64,000 nt of DNA from Marinospirillum perlucidum (GTDB lineage Bacteria; Pseudomonadota; Gammaproteobacteria; Pseudomonadales; Halomonadaceae). The stretch spans positions 84,047-148,046 of the forward strand of contig NZ_QFWJ01000007.1 of the NCBI RefSeq assembly GCF_003336805.1. Direction: 5' to 3'. Under the pieces are notes generated by a model. It had not been told where the DNA came from. It saw only the letters and a list, made by a program, of their open reading frames with translations, and did no database searches. The position numbers and the translations under genes are program-made. This document shows positions 56,643-64,000 of this stretch, one piece after another (the first letter of the stretch is position 1; every line of letters starts with the position of its first letter).

Positions 56643-58147
56643 TCCGATGGCTGCTGATCGTGTTACTGCTTTTAATCACCCCTCTGGCGCAGGCGGTGAT
56701 CATGACCCTGAGTCAGCCGCAGATTGAAGCTGGCGGACGGCTGGATATGCTGGTGGAAACCCGTAGTAGTCAGGCTGAAGAGCCGGAGCTGGAATGGCCC
56801 TCCAGCTGGGATGCCCATCTTTTGCTGGTGGATCGTCATCATCAGGTACAACAGCTGCCACGGGGTGACTATCAGCACCGCTGGTTACTGACCTGGGAAC
56901 ACCAGCAGCCGGATAGCATCAGCCGCACCCTGCAGTTACCTCCCTTGAGTGTCCAGGGGCAGGAAGCCCAGCTGTTGCGACTGAAAATCCAGGCCCGTCG
57001 CCCACCCCGAACGGCTGCACAACCACCGTTGGACCCGCTACAAATCAGCCACAGCATCACCAGTCAGCAGGTCTATCCGGGACAAAGCCTTTTGTATGAA
57101 CTGGTGATTCGCTACCAGGGCTATCCCAGTAATCCACGCCTGAGTCAGCTGGAAGTCGAGGGTGGTCATTCGCGCAGTCTGGGCGAAGGCAAGGAAGAAG
57201 GCTATCGCGACAGGGGCCTGCATTGGCAGGAAGCCCGCTGGCAGGAAATCGTGCAAATCCGTGAAGCCCCTGCACGCATCCAGCCGCGCTATTTCAGCAC
57301 TCGGCTTAATCGGGCCGGTCAGAGTGGCGGCCAGCTCTATGAAGCCCAGACTTCATCGCTGGAGTTGGAGGTACTGCCATTGCCAACCAGCTGGCCGGAT
57401 AGGAAAACCTGGTTGCCTGCCGAGGAAGTGAGTGTCAGCGCCCGCTGGTCGGATCTTCCCGGTGTGCCCCGCGTGGGCCAGCCGTTGGAGCTGGAAGTGC
57501 GTTTGCTGGCTACAGGTCAGCAGTCACGCAGTCTGCCCCTGTTTCAACCACCCAGCAGGCCCGATTTTCAGGTCGAGCGCCTGTCAGAAGAACGCAAGGA
57601 TCGTGTTCTTCACGGCCAGCTGGAAGGTGAACTCCTGCAAAAACTCCTGATCTATCCGGCCCAGGCCGGTGATTTCCAGCTGCCGCCCCTGGAGGTGGAC
57701 TGGTGGAATACCCGCAGGCACCAGCGTGAAACCCTGCGGGTGGACTTGCCCCCGCTGCGGGTAGAGGCTGCACTTAATCCGTCAGAGGTAGCTGCCCCTA
57801 TTACCGGCTCCGGTGAGCAGGTGTCCTCTGCCTCTTTCTGGTGGCGTCTGGCATTGGCGCTGGTCTGGGTGGGGGTTCTGGCGCTGATCCTGGCAGCTGC
57901 AGTGCTGGCTTACCGCCAGACGAATCGGGCCCGCTTGAAGCGCTACCTGCACCAGGGGCCGGATACCTGGTCCCACGCCGAGCTTTTGGATTTAGCCCAG
58001 AGTTGGGGGCTGCAAAAAGAACTGGAGCCTCTGATGGTTCAGGCCGCAGCCGGTAAAGCCATGAGTCGCAAAGCCTTGCAGCAATACCTCTTGGCAGGAA
58101 AGAAGAAAAACAAAAAAGGGGCGGCCCTGCCGCCCCTGAATCCCTGA
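56639..58147 (+). CDS. BatD-like membrane-anchored protein
   Basis: The 502-residue protein has a signal peptide (LLIVLLLLITPLAQA), then a large periplasmic beta-rich part with BatD motifs (SQQVYPGQSLLYELVIRYQG, KLLIYPAQAGDFQLPPLEVD), and a membrane helix near residues 405-425 with a short cytoplasmic tail. It ends the operon. The 3' end carries the norZ terminator, giving a lysine-rich tail KKKNKKGAALPPLNP. It overlaps the preceding gene by 4 bp. Confidence 0.87.
   Translation: MIRWLLIVLLLLITPLAQAVIMTLSQPQIEAGGRLDMLVETRSSQAEEPELEWPSSWDAHLLLVDRHHQVQQLPRGDYQHRWLLTWEHQQPDSISRTLQLPPLSVQGQEAQLLRLKIQARRPPRTAAQPPLDPLQISHSITSQQVYPGQSLLYELVIRYQGYPSNPRLSQLEVEGGHSRSLGEGKEEGYRDRGLHWQEARWQEIVQIREAPARIQPRYFSTRLNRAGQSGGQLYEAQTSSLELEVLPLPTSWPDRKTWLPAEEVSVSARWSDLPGVPRVGQPLELEVRLLATGQQSRSLPLFQPPSRPDFQVERLSEERKDRVLHGQLEGELLQKLLIYPAQAGDFQLPPLEVDWWNTRRHQRETLRVDLPPLRVEAALNPSEVAAPITGSGEQVSSASFWWRLALALVWVGVLALILAAAVLAYRQTNRARLKRYLHQGPDTWSHAELLDLAQSWGLQKELEPLMVQAAAGKAMSRKALQQYLLAGKKKNKKGAALPPLNP
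58112..58136 (-). terminator. Intrinsic terminator of norZ, inside the batD 3' end
   Basis: On the minus strand GGGGCGG-caggg-CCGCCCC is followed by six T. It lies 15 bp past the norZ stop and within the last codons of the convergent batD gene. Confidence 0.88.
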
Positions 58148-58150
58148 AAA

Positions 58151-60406
58151 TCAGATATCGAGCTTTTTGATTTTGGGAGTGAGTACGCCCTTGACCACCT
58201 GCCAGGTCACGGCCAACGCCCCCACAATAAAGATCACATCACCAAAGGTGCGTATCCAGCGCAAGGCATGCAGAAGATCCTGCTGCATAAAGGCTTCACT
58301 GCGTGCATACCAGAGACCTTCGCTGGCACTGGCATAAAACTGGATAAAGCCAATGGGCAAAAGACTGGTAAAGAGCATCAGTAAAAGACCGATGTTCAGC
58401 CACCAGAAGGCGGTTTTCATCAGGCGCTCGCTGAACTGGAGATTCGGCCGCAGATAGCGCAGCAAAAGCAGGCAGAAGCCCAGCGCCAGGAAACCGTAAA
58501 CCCCAAAGAGTGCAGCATGCGCATGCGTAGGCGTGGTGTTCAGACCCTGGATATAATATAGGGCGATGGGCGGATTGATCATAAAACCAAAGACCCCGGC
58601 ACCCAACAGATTCCAGAAGGCAACGGCCACGAAAAACAGCAGGGGCCATTTCAAACGCTGCATCCAGGCTGCTTTTTCTTGCAGACGCCAGTTATGCCAG
58701 GCCTCATAACCCAATACCACCAGTGGAACCACCTCCAGGGCACTGAAGGTCGCGCCCACCGCCATAACTGGCGTCGTGGTGCCCGCAAAATACAGATGGT
58801 GGAAGGTGCCGGGAATCCCGCCGATTAGAAACAGGCAGGTTGAAGCCAGACTGGCAGCCGTGGCTGTAATGCGATTAACCAGCCCCAGGTTGTAGAAAAT
58901 AAAGGCCAGGGAGACGGTAGCAAAGACTTCAAAAAAGCCCTCGACCCAGAGGTGAACCACCCACCAGCGCCAGTATTCCATCACCGATAGATGGCTGCGC
59001 TCGCCATAGAAAAGACCGGCCCCATAGAAAAGACCCACCGCCAATACCGAGGCCACGAAAAGAGCCAGCAGGTTCTTGTCACCCTCGGCCTTGAAGGCAG
59101 GCAGCATGCCCCTGAGCATCAATACCAGCCAGAATAGAATGCCGACAAACTTGAGGATTTGCCAGAAGCGCCCCAGATCCAGGTACTCATAACCCTGATG
59201 GCCCAACCAGAAACTCAGTTCCGGGGGCAGTTTCTGGGCGATGGCCAGCCAGTTGCCGATAAAGGTGCCTGCCGTGACTGCGACCAGGGCCCAGAAGAGC
59301 AGATCAACCCCCAGTTTTTGGAATTTGGGGTCTTTGCCGCCATTAATGATGGGTGCCAAAAAGAGACCCGCCGCCAGAAAGGCCGTGGCTATCCAGAACA
59401 TGGCCGCTTGAAGATGCCAGGTTCTGACCAGGGAATAGGGGAACCATTCGCTCGTGTTCAGGCCGTAAAAACCTCCGCCTTCCACGGTATAGTGCGCAGT
59501 AAAACCGCCCAATAAAACCTGTAGGGTAAATAGAGCCACCACCACCAGCAAATACTTACCCAGGGCTTTTTGCGAAGGGGTTAATTGCACCAGGCTTAAA
59601 GGGTCCTGATTCGGGGTTTGGGGTTCGTCTTCCTCTTTTTTGCGCAAAAAGGCCCAGCCCCAGATGAGAAAACCCACCCCAGCAATCAGCAGCACAATAC
59701 TGATAATCGACCAGATCAGGTTTTCAGCGGTGGGCTGGTTATCAATCAAAGGCTCATGCGGCCAGTTATTGGTGTAGGTCACATCACTGTCGGGGCGGTT
59801 GGTTGCTGCTGCCCAGGCCGTCCAGAAGAAAAATTCCGTCATGGCTTCACGCCGCGTTTCCGACGGCAGCGTCAAATTTTTCATGGCATAGTTGGCCCGG
59901 GTGGAAGCCAACTCGGGGGCATCCCCGAACAGCCGCATGTAATAATCGGCCGTTTCTTGAATCGCCTGATAACGCCGTTCCGTCAGTCTCAGGGTCGAGG
60001 TTTCGGCATCATAGGTATTGGTTCGATAAGCTTCCTTGAGGTCGTACTCCAGGCTATTTTGCTGACGCTTACTCAGCTCCGCATAGTGACGACCGTATTC
60101 ATCCTGGGCCGCCAGATCCAGCCAGGCCAGGAGCTCCCGGTGTAGCCAGTCGGCAGTCCAGTCCGGCGCCTGGTAGGCACCATGACCCCAAATCGAGCCC
60201 AGTTGCATCCCACCAATCGACTGCCAGGCAGTCTGGCCTTCAAGGATGGAATCCCGGGTCATGATGGTGCCCGCCTGGGGAGTAACCACTTCTTCCGGCA
60301 AGGGCGGTGCCTTGCGGTAAACTTCTCGGCCAAAAAAGCCGAGTAATGCAAAGGTGACGAGTAGAATACCAATCAACAGCCACCAGAGCTTCTTGTATTG
60401 GGCCAT
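58151..60406 (-). CDS. norZ: Quinol-dependent nitric oxide reductase (qNor, NorZ)
   Basis: The 751-residue protein has an N-terminal extension absent in cNor (periplasmic region with GGMQLGSIWGHGAYQAPDW) and then 12-14 membrane helices. Heme and FeB histidines lie in TWHLQAAMFW, FHHLYFAGTTTP and TPTHAHAALFG. It reduces NO to N2O with quinol electrons and detoxifies NO. The ATG at 60406 is preferred because AAGGAG lies 8 nt before it; an in-frame start 21 bp upstream also exists. Regulation by NorR and sigma-54 is seen upstream. Confidence 0.95.
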   Translation of the reverse strand: MAQYKKLWWLLIGILLVTFALLGFFGREVYRKAPPLPEEVVTPQAGTIMTRDSILEGQTAWQSIGGMQLGSIWGHGAYQAPDWTADWLHRELLAWLDLAAQDEYGRHYAELSKRQQNSLEYDLKEAYRTNTYDAETSTLRLTERRYQAIQETADYYMRLFGDAPELASTRANYAMKNLTLPSETRREAMTEFFFWTAWAAATNRPDSDVTYTNNWPHEPLIDNQPTAENLIWSIISIVLLIAGVGFLIWGWAFLRKKEEDEPQTPNQDPLSLVQLTPSQKALGKYLLVVVALFTLQVLLGGFTAHYTVEGGGFYGLNTSEWFPYSLVRTWHLQAAMFWIATAFLAAGLFLAPIINGGKDPKFQKLGVDLLFWALVAVTAGTFIGNWLAIAQKLPPELSFWLGHQGYEYLDLGRFWQILKFVGILFWLVLMLRGMLPAFKAEGDKNLLALFVASVLAVGLFYGAGLFYGERSHLSVMEYWRWWVVHLWVEGFFEVFATVSLAFIFYNLGLVNRITATAASLASTCLFLIGGIPGTFHHLYFAGTTTPVMAVGATFSALEVVPLVVLGYEAWHNWRLQEKAAWMQRLKWPLLFFVAVAFWNLLGAGVFGFMINPPIALYYIQGLNTTPTHAHAALFGVYGFLALGFCLLLLRYLRPNLQFSERLMKTAFWWLNIGLLLMLFTSLLPIGFIQFYASASEGLWYARSEAFMQQDLLHALRWIRTFGDVIFIVGALAVTWQVVKGVLTPKIKKLDI

Positions 60407-60459
60407 GAACGATCTCCTTGGCTTCAATAGGGACGGTATGAAAACTGCACCTCTCCCAA

Positions 60460-60476
60460 AGCAAATCGCTTGCCAA
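60460..60476 (-). promoter_or_regulatory. Sigma-54 promoter of norZ
   Basis: On the minus strand TTGGCAAGCGATTTGCT matches the -24/-12 consensus TTGGCACG-N4-TTGCW, with GG and GC separated by exactly 10 bases. The start would be near 60450, about 44 nt before the norZ ATG. Confidence 0.85.
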
Positions 60477-60515
60477 GTTGTAAGTGATTGAAAGTAATGG
60501 TTTTAATAGGATTGA

Positions 60516-60530
60516 GGGTTAATGTTACCC
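60516..60530. promoter_or_regulatory. NorR binding site 1 (GGGT-N7-ACCC)
   Basis: GGGT-taatgtt-ACCC fits the NorR GT-N7-AC consensus. It lies about 40 bp upstream of the sigma-54 promoter of norZ. Confidence 0.8.
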
Positions 60531-60540
60531 AGTAATAAGA

Positions 60541-60555
60541 GGGTCAAATTAACCC
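60541..60555. promoter_or_regulatory. NorR binding site 2 (GGGT-N7-ACCC)
   Basis: GGGT-caaatta-ACCC is the second of three sites spaced 25 and 18 bp centre to centre, as needed for hexamer assembly. Confidence 0.8.
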
Positions 60556-60558
60556 CAA

Positions 60559-60573
60559 GGGTGAAAATAACCC
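60559..60573. promoter_or_regulatory. NorR binding site 3 (GGGT-N7-ACCC)
   Basis: GGGT-gaaaata-ACCC is the third site, 35 bp before the SirB2-like gene start. The three sites lie between norZ and that gene, so they could act on both; no sigma-54 promoter was found facing the SirB2-like gene. Confidence 0.8.
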
Positions 60574-60607
60574 TGATCAGAAGCTGAAAACTTGAGGAAA
60601 AGAGCCG

Positions 60608-60982
60608 ATGGAAGCCTATGTACTGATTAAACACCTGCATATGACAGCAGCCTATCTGACGGCAGGTTTATTTCTATTGCGAGTGAGTCTGGATGCCCTG
60701 GGCAAGACAGGTTGGCGACTCACCCCCTTGCGCTGGTTACCCCATATCAATGACAGCCTGTTGCTGGTGGCTGCACTTTTGCTCTTGGCCCTAAGCGGCT
60801 GGATGCCGGGTGTGCATGCCTGGCTTACCTTCAAACTGGTATTGCTAGTCGGCTATATCCTGGCAGGCTGGGTGGCCCTGCGTCAGGGGCTGGCTAAGCC
60901 CTGGCGACTGCTGGGTGCTCTCTTGGCTCTGGCCCAGTTAGCGGGCATCTTTTTTCTGGCTATCCACAAGCCCGTTTTTTAA
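60608..60982 (+). CDS. SirB2-family membrane protein
   Basis: The 124-residue protein has four predicted helices (HMTAAYLTAGLFLLRVSL, LLVAALLLLALSGWM, LVLLVGYILAGWVAL, ALLALAQLAGIFFLA) and an opening IKHLHMTAAY pattern of the SirB2 family. Function is unknown. It sits between norZ and norR, right next to three NorR sites, so it is probably part of the NO response. GAGGAAAAG precedes the ATG. Confidence 0.82.
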   Translation: MEAYVLIKHLHMTAAYLTAGLFLLRVSLDALGKTGWRLTPLRWLPHINDSLLLVAALLLLALSGWMPGVHAWLTFKLVLLVGYILAGWVALRQGLAKPWRLLGALLALAQLAGIFFLAIHKPVF

Positions 60983-60997
60983 GGGTAGAATCAACCC
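60983..60997. promoter_or_regulatory. NorR binding site before norR (GGGT-N7-ACCC)
   Basis: GGGT-agaatca-ACCC follows directly on the stop codon of the SirB2-like gene, 42 bp before the norR start. It fits autoregulation by NorR. Confidence 0.7.
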
Positions 60998-61006
60998 TGT
61001 TTGATG

Positions 61007-61021
61007 TGGTTTTTTTAACCC
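61007..61021. promoter_or_regulatory. Second NorR-type site before norR (TGGT-N7-ACCC)
   Basis: TGGT-tttttta-ACCC keeps the GT-N7-AC core with one outer mismatch. Its centre is 24 bp from the previous site and 26 bp before the norR ATG, a position expected to repress norR. Confidence 0.55.
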
Positions 61022-61039
61022 TGAATGACCGGATAGTCT

Positions 61040-62572
61040 ATGCTCTCTTCCCTCTTGCTGGCAGACCTGACCACCGAACTGACGCCAGCCGTGCGTTTTC
61101 AACGCCTGCTGCAGTGGCTTAAACAGGAATTTCAGTGCGGAGCTGTCGCTCTGCTGAAAAAGGAGGAAGAAGTTCTGCGTCCTCTGGCTGTGGAAGGGCT
61201 GGTCAAGGAAACCCTGGGGCGACGCTTTCGCATTGCCCAGCATCCACGTCTGGCAACCCTGCTGAGCAGCCGCGAACCGATTATCTTTGATCCCAAGAGC
61301 GAGGTTCCCGATCCCTACGATGGGCTGCTGGATTCTCTGGAAGGTCAGCCCCTGCCGGTACATGATTGCATGGGCGTGAGTCTCTATCTGGATGGTCGCC
61401 AGTGGGGCGTGCTGACACTGGACTCCCTGGATGCCGGTACTTTTGATCTTGCCGCCAAAAACAATCTGCATGAAGCCACGCTTCTGATCGAAGCCCTGAT
61501 TCGAGTAACGCAATTGGAGCAGGAGCGCCTGGGGCTGCGCAGTCTTTCCCGCCAGAATGATACCTTTATGGCCTCGGCAGTTAGCGGCAGCTCGGAGATT
61601 ATCGCCCAAAGCCCCTTGGTCACCAGCCTGCTGCAGGAATTGGATGTCGTCGCCCAGTCGGATCTGCCCTTGCTGCTGCTGGGGGAAACCGGTGTGGGCA
61701 AAGAGCTGTTCGCCCGTTTTGTGCATCAGCATTCACAACGCGCCGAGCAGCCGATGCTGCATATCAACTGCGCGGCCCTGCCGGAAACCCTGGCCGAAAG
61801 TGAGCTCTTTGGTCATGCCAAGGGCGCTTTTTCCGGGGCCAGCCAGGATAGACCCGGCAAGTTTGAATCAGCCCACGGCGGCACCCTGTTTCTGGATGAA
61901 GTGGGTGAACTGCCCCTGACCATTCAGGCCAAGCTGTTACGAGTTCTGCAAAGTGGCGAGATACAGCGCCTGGGTTCGGATACCACCCGCCAAGTCGATG
62001 TACGCATTATTGCCGCCACCAACCGTCATCTTCAGGAAGCTGTCAAAAAAGGCGATTTTCGTGCTGATCTCTATCATCGCCTGTCGGTTTATCCGGTGCC
62101 CCTACCACCCTTGCGGGAAAGAACCGAGGATATCCTCCTGCTAGCTGGCCATTTTCTGGAACTCAATGCACGGCGATTGGGTTTGCGCTGTCTACGCCTT
62201 TCCGCTGCCGCAGAAGCCGCTTTGCTGCACTACCCCTGGCCGGGCAATGTGCGCGAACTGGAGCATGTCATCAGTCGCGCCGCCTTAAAGACCCTGGCCC
62301 GCCAAAATACTACCGGCAGCAGCTGGATTACCCTGGAACCCGAAGAGCTGGATCTCAACCTAGATTCGCGGCTTGCCATTAAAGATCAACAGGAAACGCC
62401 TGCATCCAGCAAGTCGCTTTTGCCCATGAAGCAGCAACTGGAGATCTGCCAGCGGCAGGCCATCCAGGAAGCGCTGGATACTGCGCAAGGCTCCTGGGCC
62501 GAGGCGGCGCGTCTACTGCAAGTGGATTCCAGCAACCTGCACAAACTGGCCAAGCGTTTAAATCTGAAATAG
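61040..62572 (+). CDS. norR: NorR, NO-responsive sigma-54 activator
   Basis: The protein has 510 residues. The GAF domain (about 10-165) keeps NorR iron-site residues: DPYDG (D91, D94), H108 and C110 in PVHDCMG, and D128 in LTLDSLD. The AAA+ domain has Walker A GETGVGKE (215-222), the sigma-54 loop GAFSGA (262-267, Ser in place of the usual Thr) and Walker [14 protein letters not shown] Fis-type HTH ends it ([19 protein letters not shown]). It activates norZ at the three sites. The GAFSGA variant is noted. Confidence 0.94.
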   Translation: MLSSLLLADLTTELTPAVRFQRLLQWLKQEFQCGAVALLKKEEEVLRPLAVEGLVKETLGRRFRIAQHPRLATLLSSREPIIFDPKSEVPDPYDGLLDSLEGQPLPVHDCMGVSLYLDGRQWGVLTLDSLDAGTFDLAAKNNLHEATLLIEALIRVTQLEQERLGLRSLSRQNDTFMASAVSGSSEIIAQSPLVTSLLQELDVVAQSDLPLLLLGETGVGKELFARFVHQHSQRAEQPMLHINCAALPETLAESELFGHAKGAFSGASQDRPGKFESAHGGTLFLDEVGELPLTIQAKLLRVLQSGEIQRLGSDTTRQVDVRIIAATNRHLQEAVKKGDFRADLYHRLSVYPVPLPPLRERTEDILLLAGHFLELNARRLGLRCLRLSAAAEAALLHYPWPGNVRELEHVISRAALKTLARQNTTGSSWITLEPEELDLNLDSRLAIKDQQETPASSKSLLPMKQQLEICQRQAIQEALDTAQGSWAEAARLLQVDSSNLHKLAKRLNLK

Positions 62573-62585
62573 GGGGAGAGGCTTT

Positions 62586-63017
62586 ATGAGCAGCTGGTAT
62601 CAGACAACCCTGCAACTAGCACCCAAAAAGCGCGGCTTTCACCTGATTACCGGGGAGCTGCTGCAACAGGTGCCGGAAATTCGATCCATCCAAACCGGGT
62701 TGCTGCACCTGTTTTTGCAGCACACCTCGGCCTCACTGACGGTGAATGAAAATGCCGACCCGGCGGTGCGCCGGGATTTTGAAGTCTTCTTCAATCGCTT
62801 GATCCCGGAAAACCAGCCGGGTTATGAACACACCTACGAAGGCAGCGATGACCTGCCTGCCCATTTTAAATCCAGCCTGTTAAGTCCTTCCCTGACCCTG
62901 CCGGTAACCGGGGGTAATCTCAACCTAGGCACTTGGCAGGGCATCTACCTGTGCGAACATCGCAATCATGGCGGCAGTCGACGTTTGGTGGTTACCCTAC
63001 AGGGAGAAAGGTTTTAG
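62586..63017 (+). CDS. YjbQ family (UPF0047, secondary thiamine-phosphate synthase) protein
   Basis: The 143-residue protein has [35 protein letters not shown], and [19 protein letters not shown], the conserved blocks of the family. Some members show weak thiamine-phosphate synthase activity; the true role is unclear. It lies 13 bp after norR, with GGGGGAGAGG before the ATG, and is probably co-transcribed with it. Confidence 0.9.
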   Translation: MSSWYQTTLQLAPKKRGFHLITGELLQQVPEIRSIQTGLLHLFLQHTSASLTVNENADPAVRRDFEVFFNRLIPENQPGYEHTYEGSDDLPAHFKSSLLSPSLTLPVTGGNLNLGTWQGIYLCEHRNHGGSRRLVVTLQGERF

Positions 63018-63850
63018 CCAGCTTTTCCTGAGGGAGGTTGTAAGGCTGAGGTTAGCAATACATCCAGCCAATGATTGCTTTCCTTTTGTGTTGCCTGGGT
63101 GAAACGGGCCATTTCATTAGCCAAGCGATCCCTGTTTTTTGTATTTCGGAGATAATGATCGAATAGGTGTTCTCGTGTCCCGGATTCAAGCAGGTTGGCC
63201 ATTTCTTCACCCAGCTTCATGGCAGCAGCCAATTCCATATCCCAGCCCTGAGCTTCCATCTGGCCTTCTTCAAAAAGTTGCTCCTGAACAAGAGGGATTT
63301 TTGCATAACTGTAGATCAGATAGTGAAGGTCGCTGGCATCTTTGGCTCGTATTTCAACCGGACGATCCAGCCAGGAAATAAGTTTCAGAAGTACCATGCC
63401 AACGGGAGAGGCCACGGGTAAAACCAGTGAGGGATCTTCGTGGATTTGAACTTGCCAGGCACCCTTGTGGGCCTCCTTGAAACCCAGCAAGCTCATTCTT
63501 GTTGTATGGTCCGGTGGCCAACTGAGTAGATCGTTAGGTGCCACCTCTCCAAAAGGAAGAATATCAACCTCCCAGGGATGGTATACCGAATACGCGATTA
63601 AGTCGGTGAGGGCGTCGTCTATCTTTCTGGAAGCCGGATTCAAGCAGGGCACTTTTCAGATTTTCAAACGCATCCCAGTTGGCAACTTTGATTGCAAAAT
63701 CTATATCCTGAGTTGCTCGTTGCAAGTGAACCCCAAAGGCTTTCACTAGAATCAGGTCGCGGGCTGTTGCTCCAACAACCAGATAGGGAATATTGAGTGC
63801 CAGACTTTGCTGATGAATGCTTCGAAAAATGAGAAGTTGTTCTTCTTCTA
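63014..63850 (-). pseudogene. AbiEii-like nucleotidyltransferase, frameshifted and 5'-truncated
   Basis: Two frames encode one protein. The 5' part has LNIPYLVVGATARDLILVK and RATQDIDFAIKVANWDAF, the nucleotidyltransferase core. The 3' part continues with KIDDALTDLIAYSVYHPWEV and DILPFG. The shift is near 63625-63635: removing one C from TTCCAGAAAG would restore the frame. The 5' end is cut at 63851 by the MITE-like fragment, so the original start is lost. A paired antitoxin is not seen. A sequencing error could explain the shift but not the truncation. Confidence 0.75.
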
Positions 63851-63851
63851 G

Positions 63852-63874
63852 GGAGCCTCTGATTAACGTGATGT
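63852..63874. repeat. Fragment of the MITE-like repeat
   Basis: GGGAGCCTCTGATTAACGTG plus three more bases match the left end of the element at 33743 at 21 of 23 positions. Only this end is present. It joins the pseudogene on the left and the IS3-type end on the right, so the IS probably entered the repeat. Confidence 0.7.
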
Positions 63875-64000
63875 GTAGTGGTTCAATGATTCTGGACACC
63901 AGCGTAGGTGGTAAGATCACCACCATAAACGAGGTGTCTGATGACCAGAAAACGACGTTCCTTTACTCCTGAGTTCAAGCAGGAAGCAGCCAGCCTGGTG
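63875..64000 (+). mobile_element. Left end of an IS3-family insertion sequence
   Basis: The sequence begins TGTAGTGGTTCAATGATTC, typical of an IS3-family terminal repeat starting with TG. A hairpin GGTGGT-aagatc-ACCACC (63907-63924) precedes the transposase start. The rest of the element is outside the window. Confidence 0.75.
63941..64000 (+). CDS. IS3-family transposase OrfA, partial
   Basis: The first 20 residues, MTRKRRSFTPEFKQEAASLV, match the start of IS3-family OrfA (HTH_Tnp_1), which binds the terminal repeats. GAGGTG precedes the ATG. The frame is open to the right edge. Confidence 0.88.
   Translation, partial: MTRKRRSFTPEFKQEAASLV

Overview
The window is bacterial chromosome from a motile gammaproteobacterium. 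Supporting markers are the EF-P/EpmA/EpmB set, two OmpC-type porins, a quinol-type nitric oxide reductase under NorR and sigma-54, a GDH2-class glutamate dehydrogenase, DeaD and class 2 PyrD. The overall set resembles marine Oceanospirillales-like bacteria, but the genus cannot be fixed from sequence alone.

Positions 1-18.5 kb hold a surface-glycan island that is probably for flagellin modification. A 17-kb minus-strand run of 19 tightly packed, often overlapping genes starts with the full pseudaminic acid pathway (pseC, pseB, pseF, pseG, pseI, pseH). A Lux-like acyl cassette follows: acyl carrier protein, FabG-like reductase, AMP ligase, LuxE-like acyl-protein synthetase and LuxC-like acyl-CoA reductase. 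A DUF115-like protein, legB, legC, two methyltransferases, an ATP-grasp enzyme, a HAD phosphatase and a truncated legG complete the run, which leaves the window at its left edge. A match to a FliA (sigma-28) promoter sits just upstream of pseC and overlaps the stop codon of fliB (flagellin lysine N-methylase). This ties the whole run to flagellar gene control. The island looks AT-richer than the rest of the window.

Positions 18.6-25.3 kb hold an RmlB-like SDR with altered active-site residues, a nitroreductase/pirin pair divergent from a LysR regulator with two dyads between them, two tandem porins, and a small Rieske ferredoxin. Positions 25.3-41.2 kb hold a PilZ-like protein, epmB/efp/epmA, an RND efflux pump with its adaptor, a MITE-like repeat, a ferric-reductase-type flavocytochrome, a MASE1-CHASE-GGDEF-EAL protein, deaD and pyrD. 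Positions 41.5-46.2 kb carry an aldehyde dehydrogenase with a FIST protein, a hybrid histidine kinase and a convergent LuxR-type response regulator. Positions 46.2-51.4 kb carry gdhB and a DUF2835 gene.

Positions 51.7-58.1 kb are a MoxR-DUF58-DUF4381-VWA-VWA/TPR-BatD (Bat-type) operon whose second VWA protein lacks the metal-binding motif. Positions 58.1-62.6 kb are an NO-detoxification locus: norZ (qNor), a SirB2-like membrane protein and norR. It has a near-consensus sigma-54 promoter, three NorR-type GT-N7-AC sites before norZ and two more before norR. The right end holds a YjbQ-family gene, a broken AbiEii-like nucleotidyltransferase gene cut by a fragment of the MITE-like repeat, and the start of an IS3-family element.

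No tRNA, rRNA or CRISPR array was seen.
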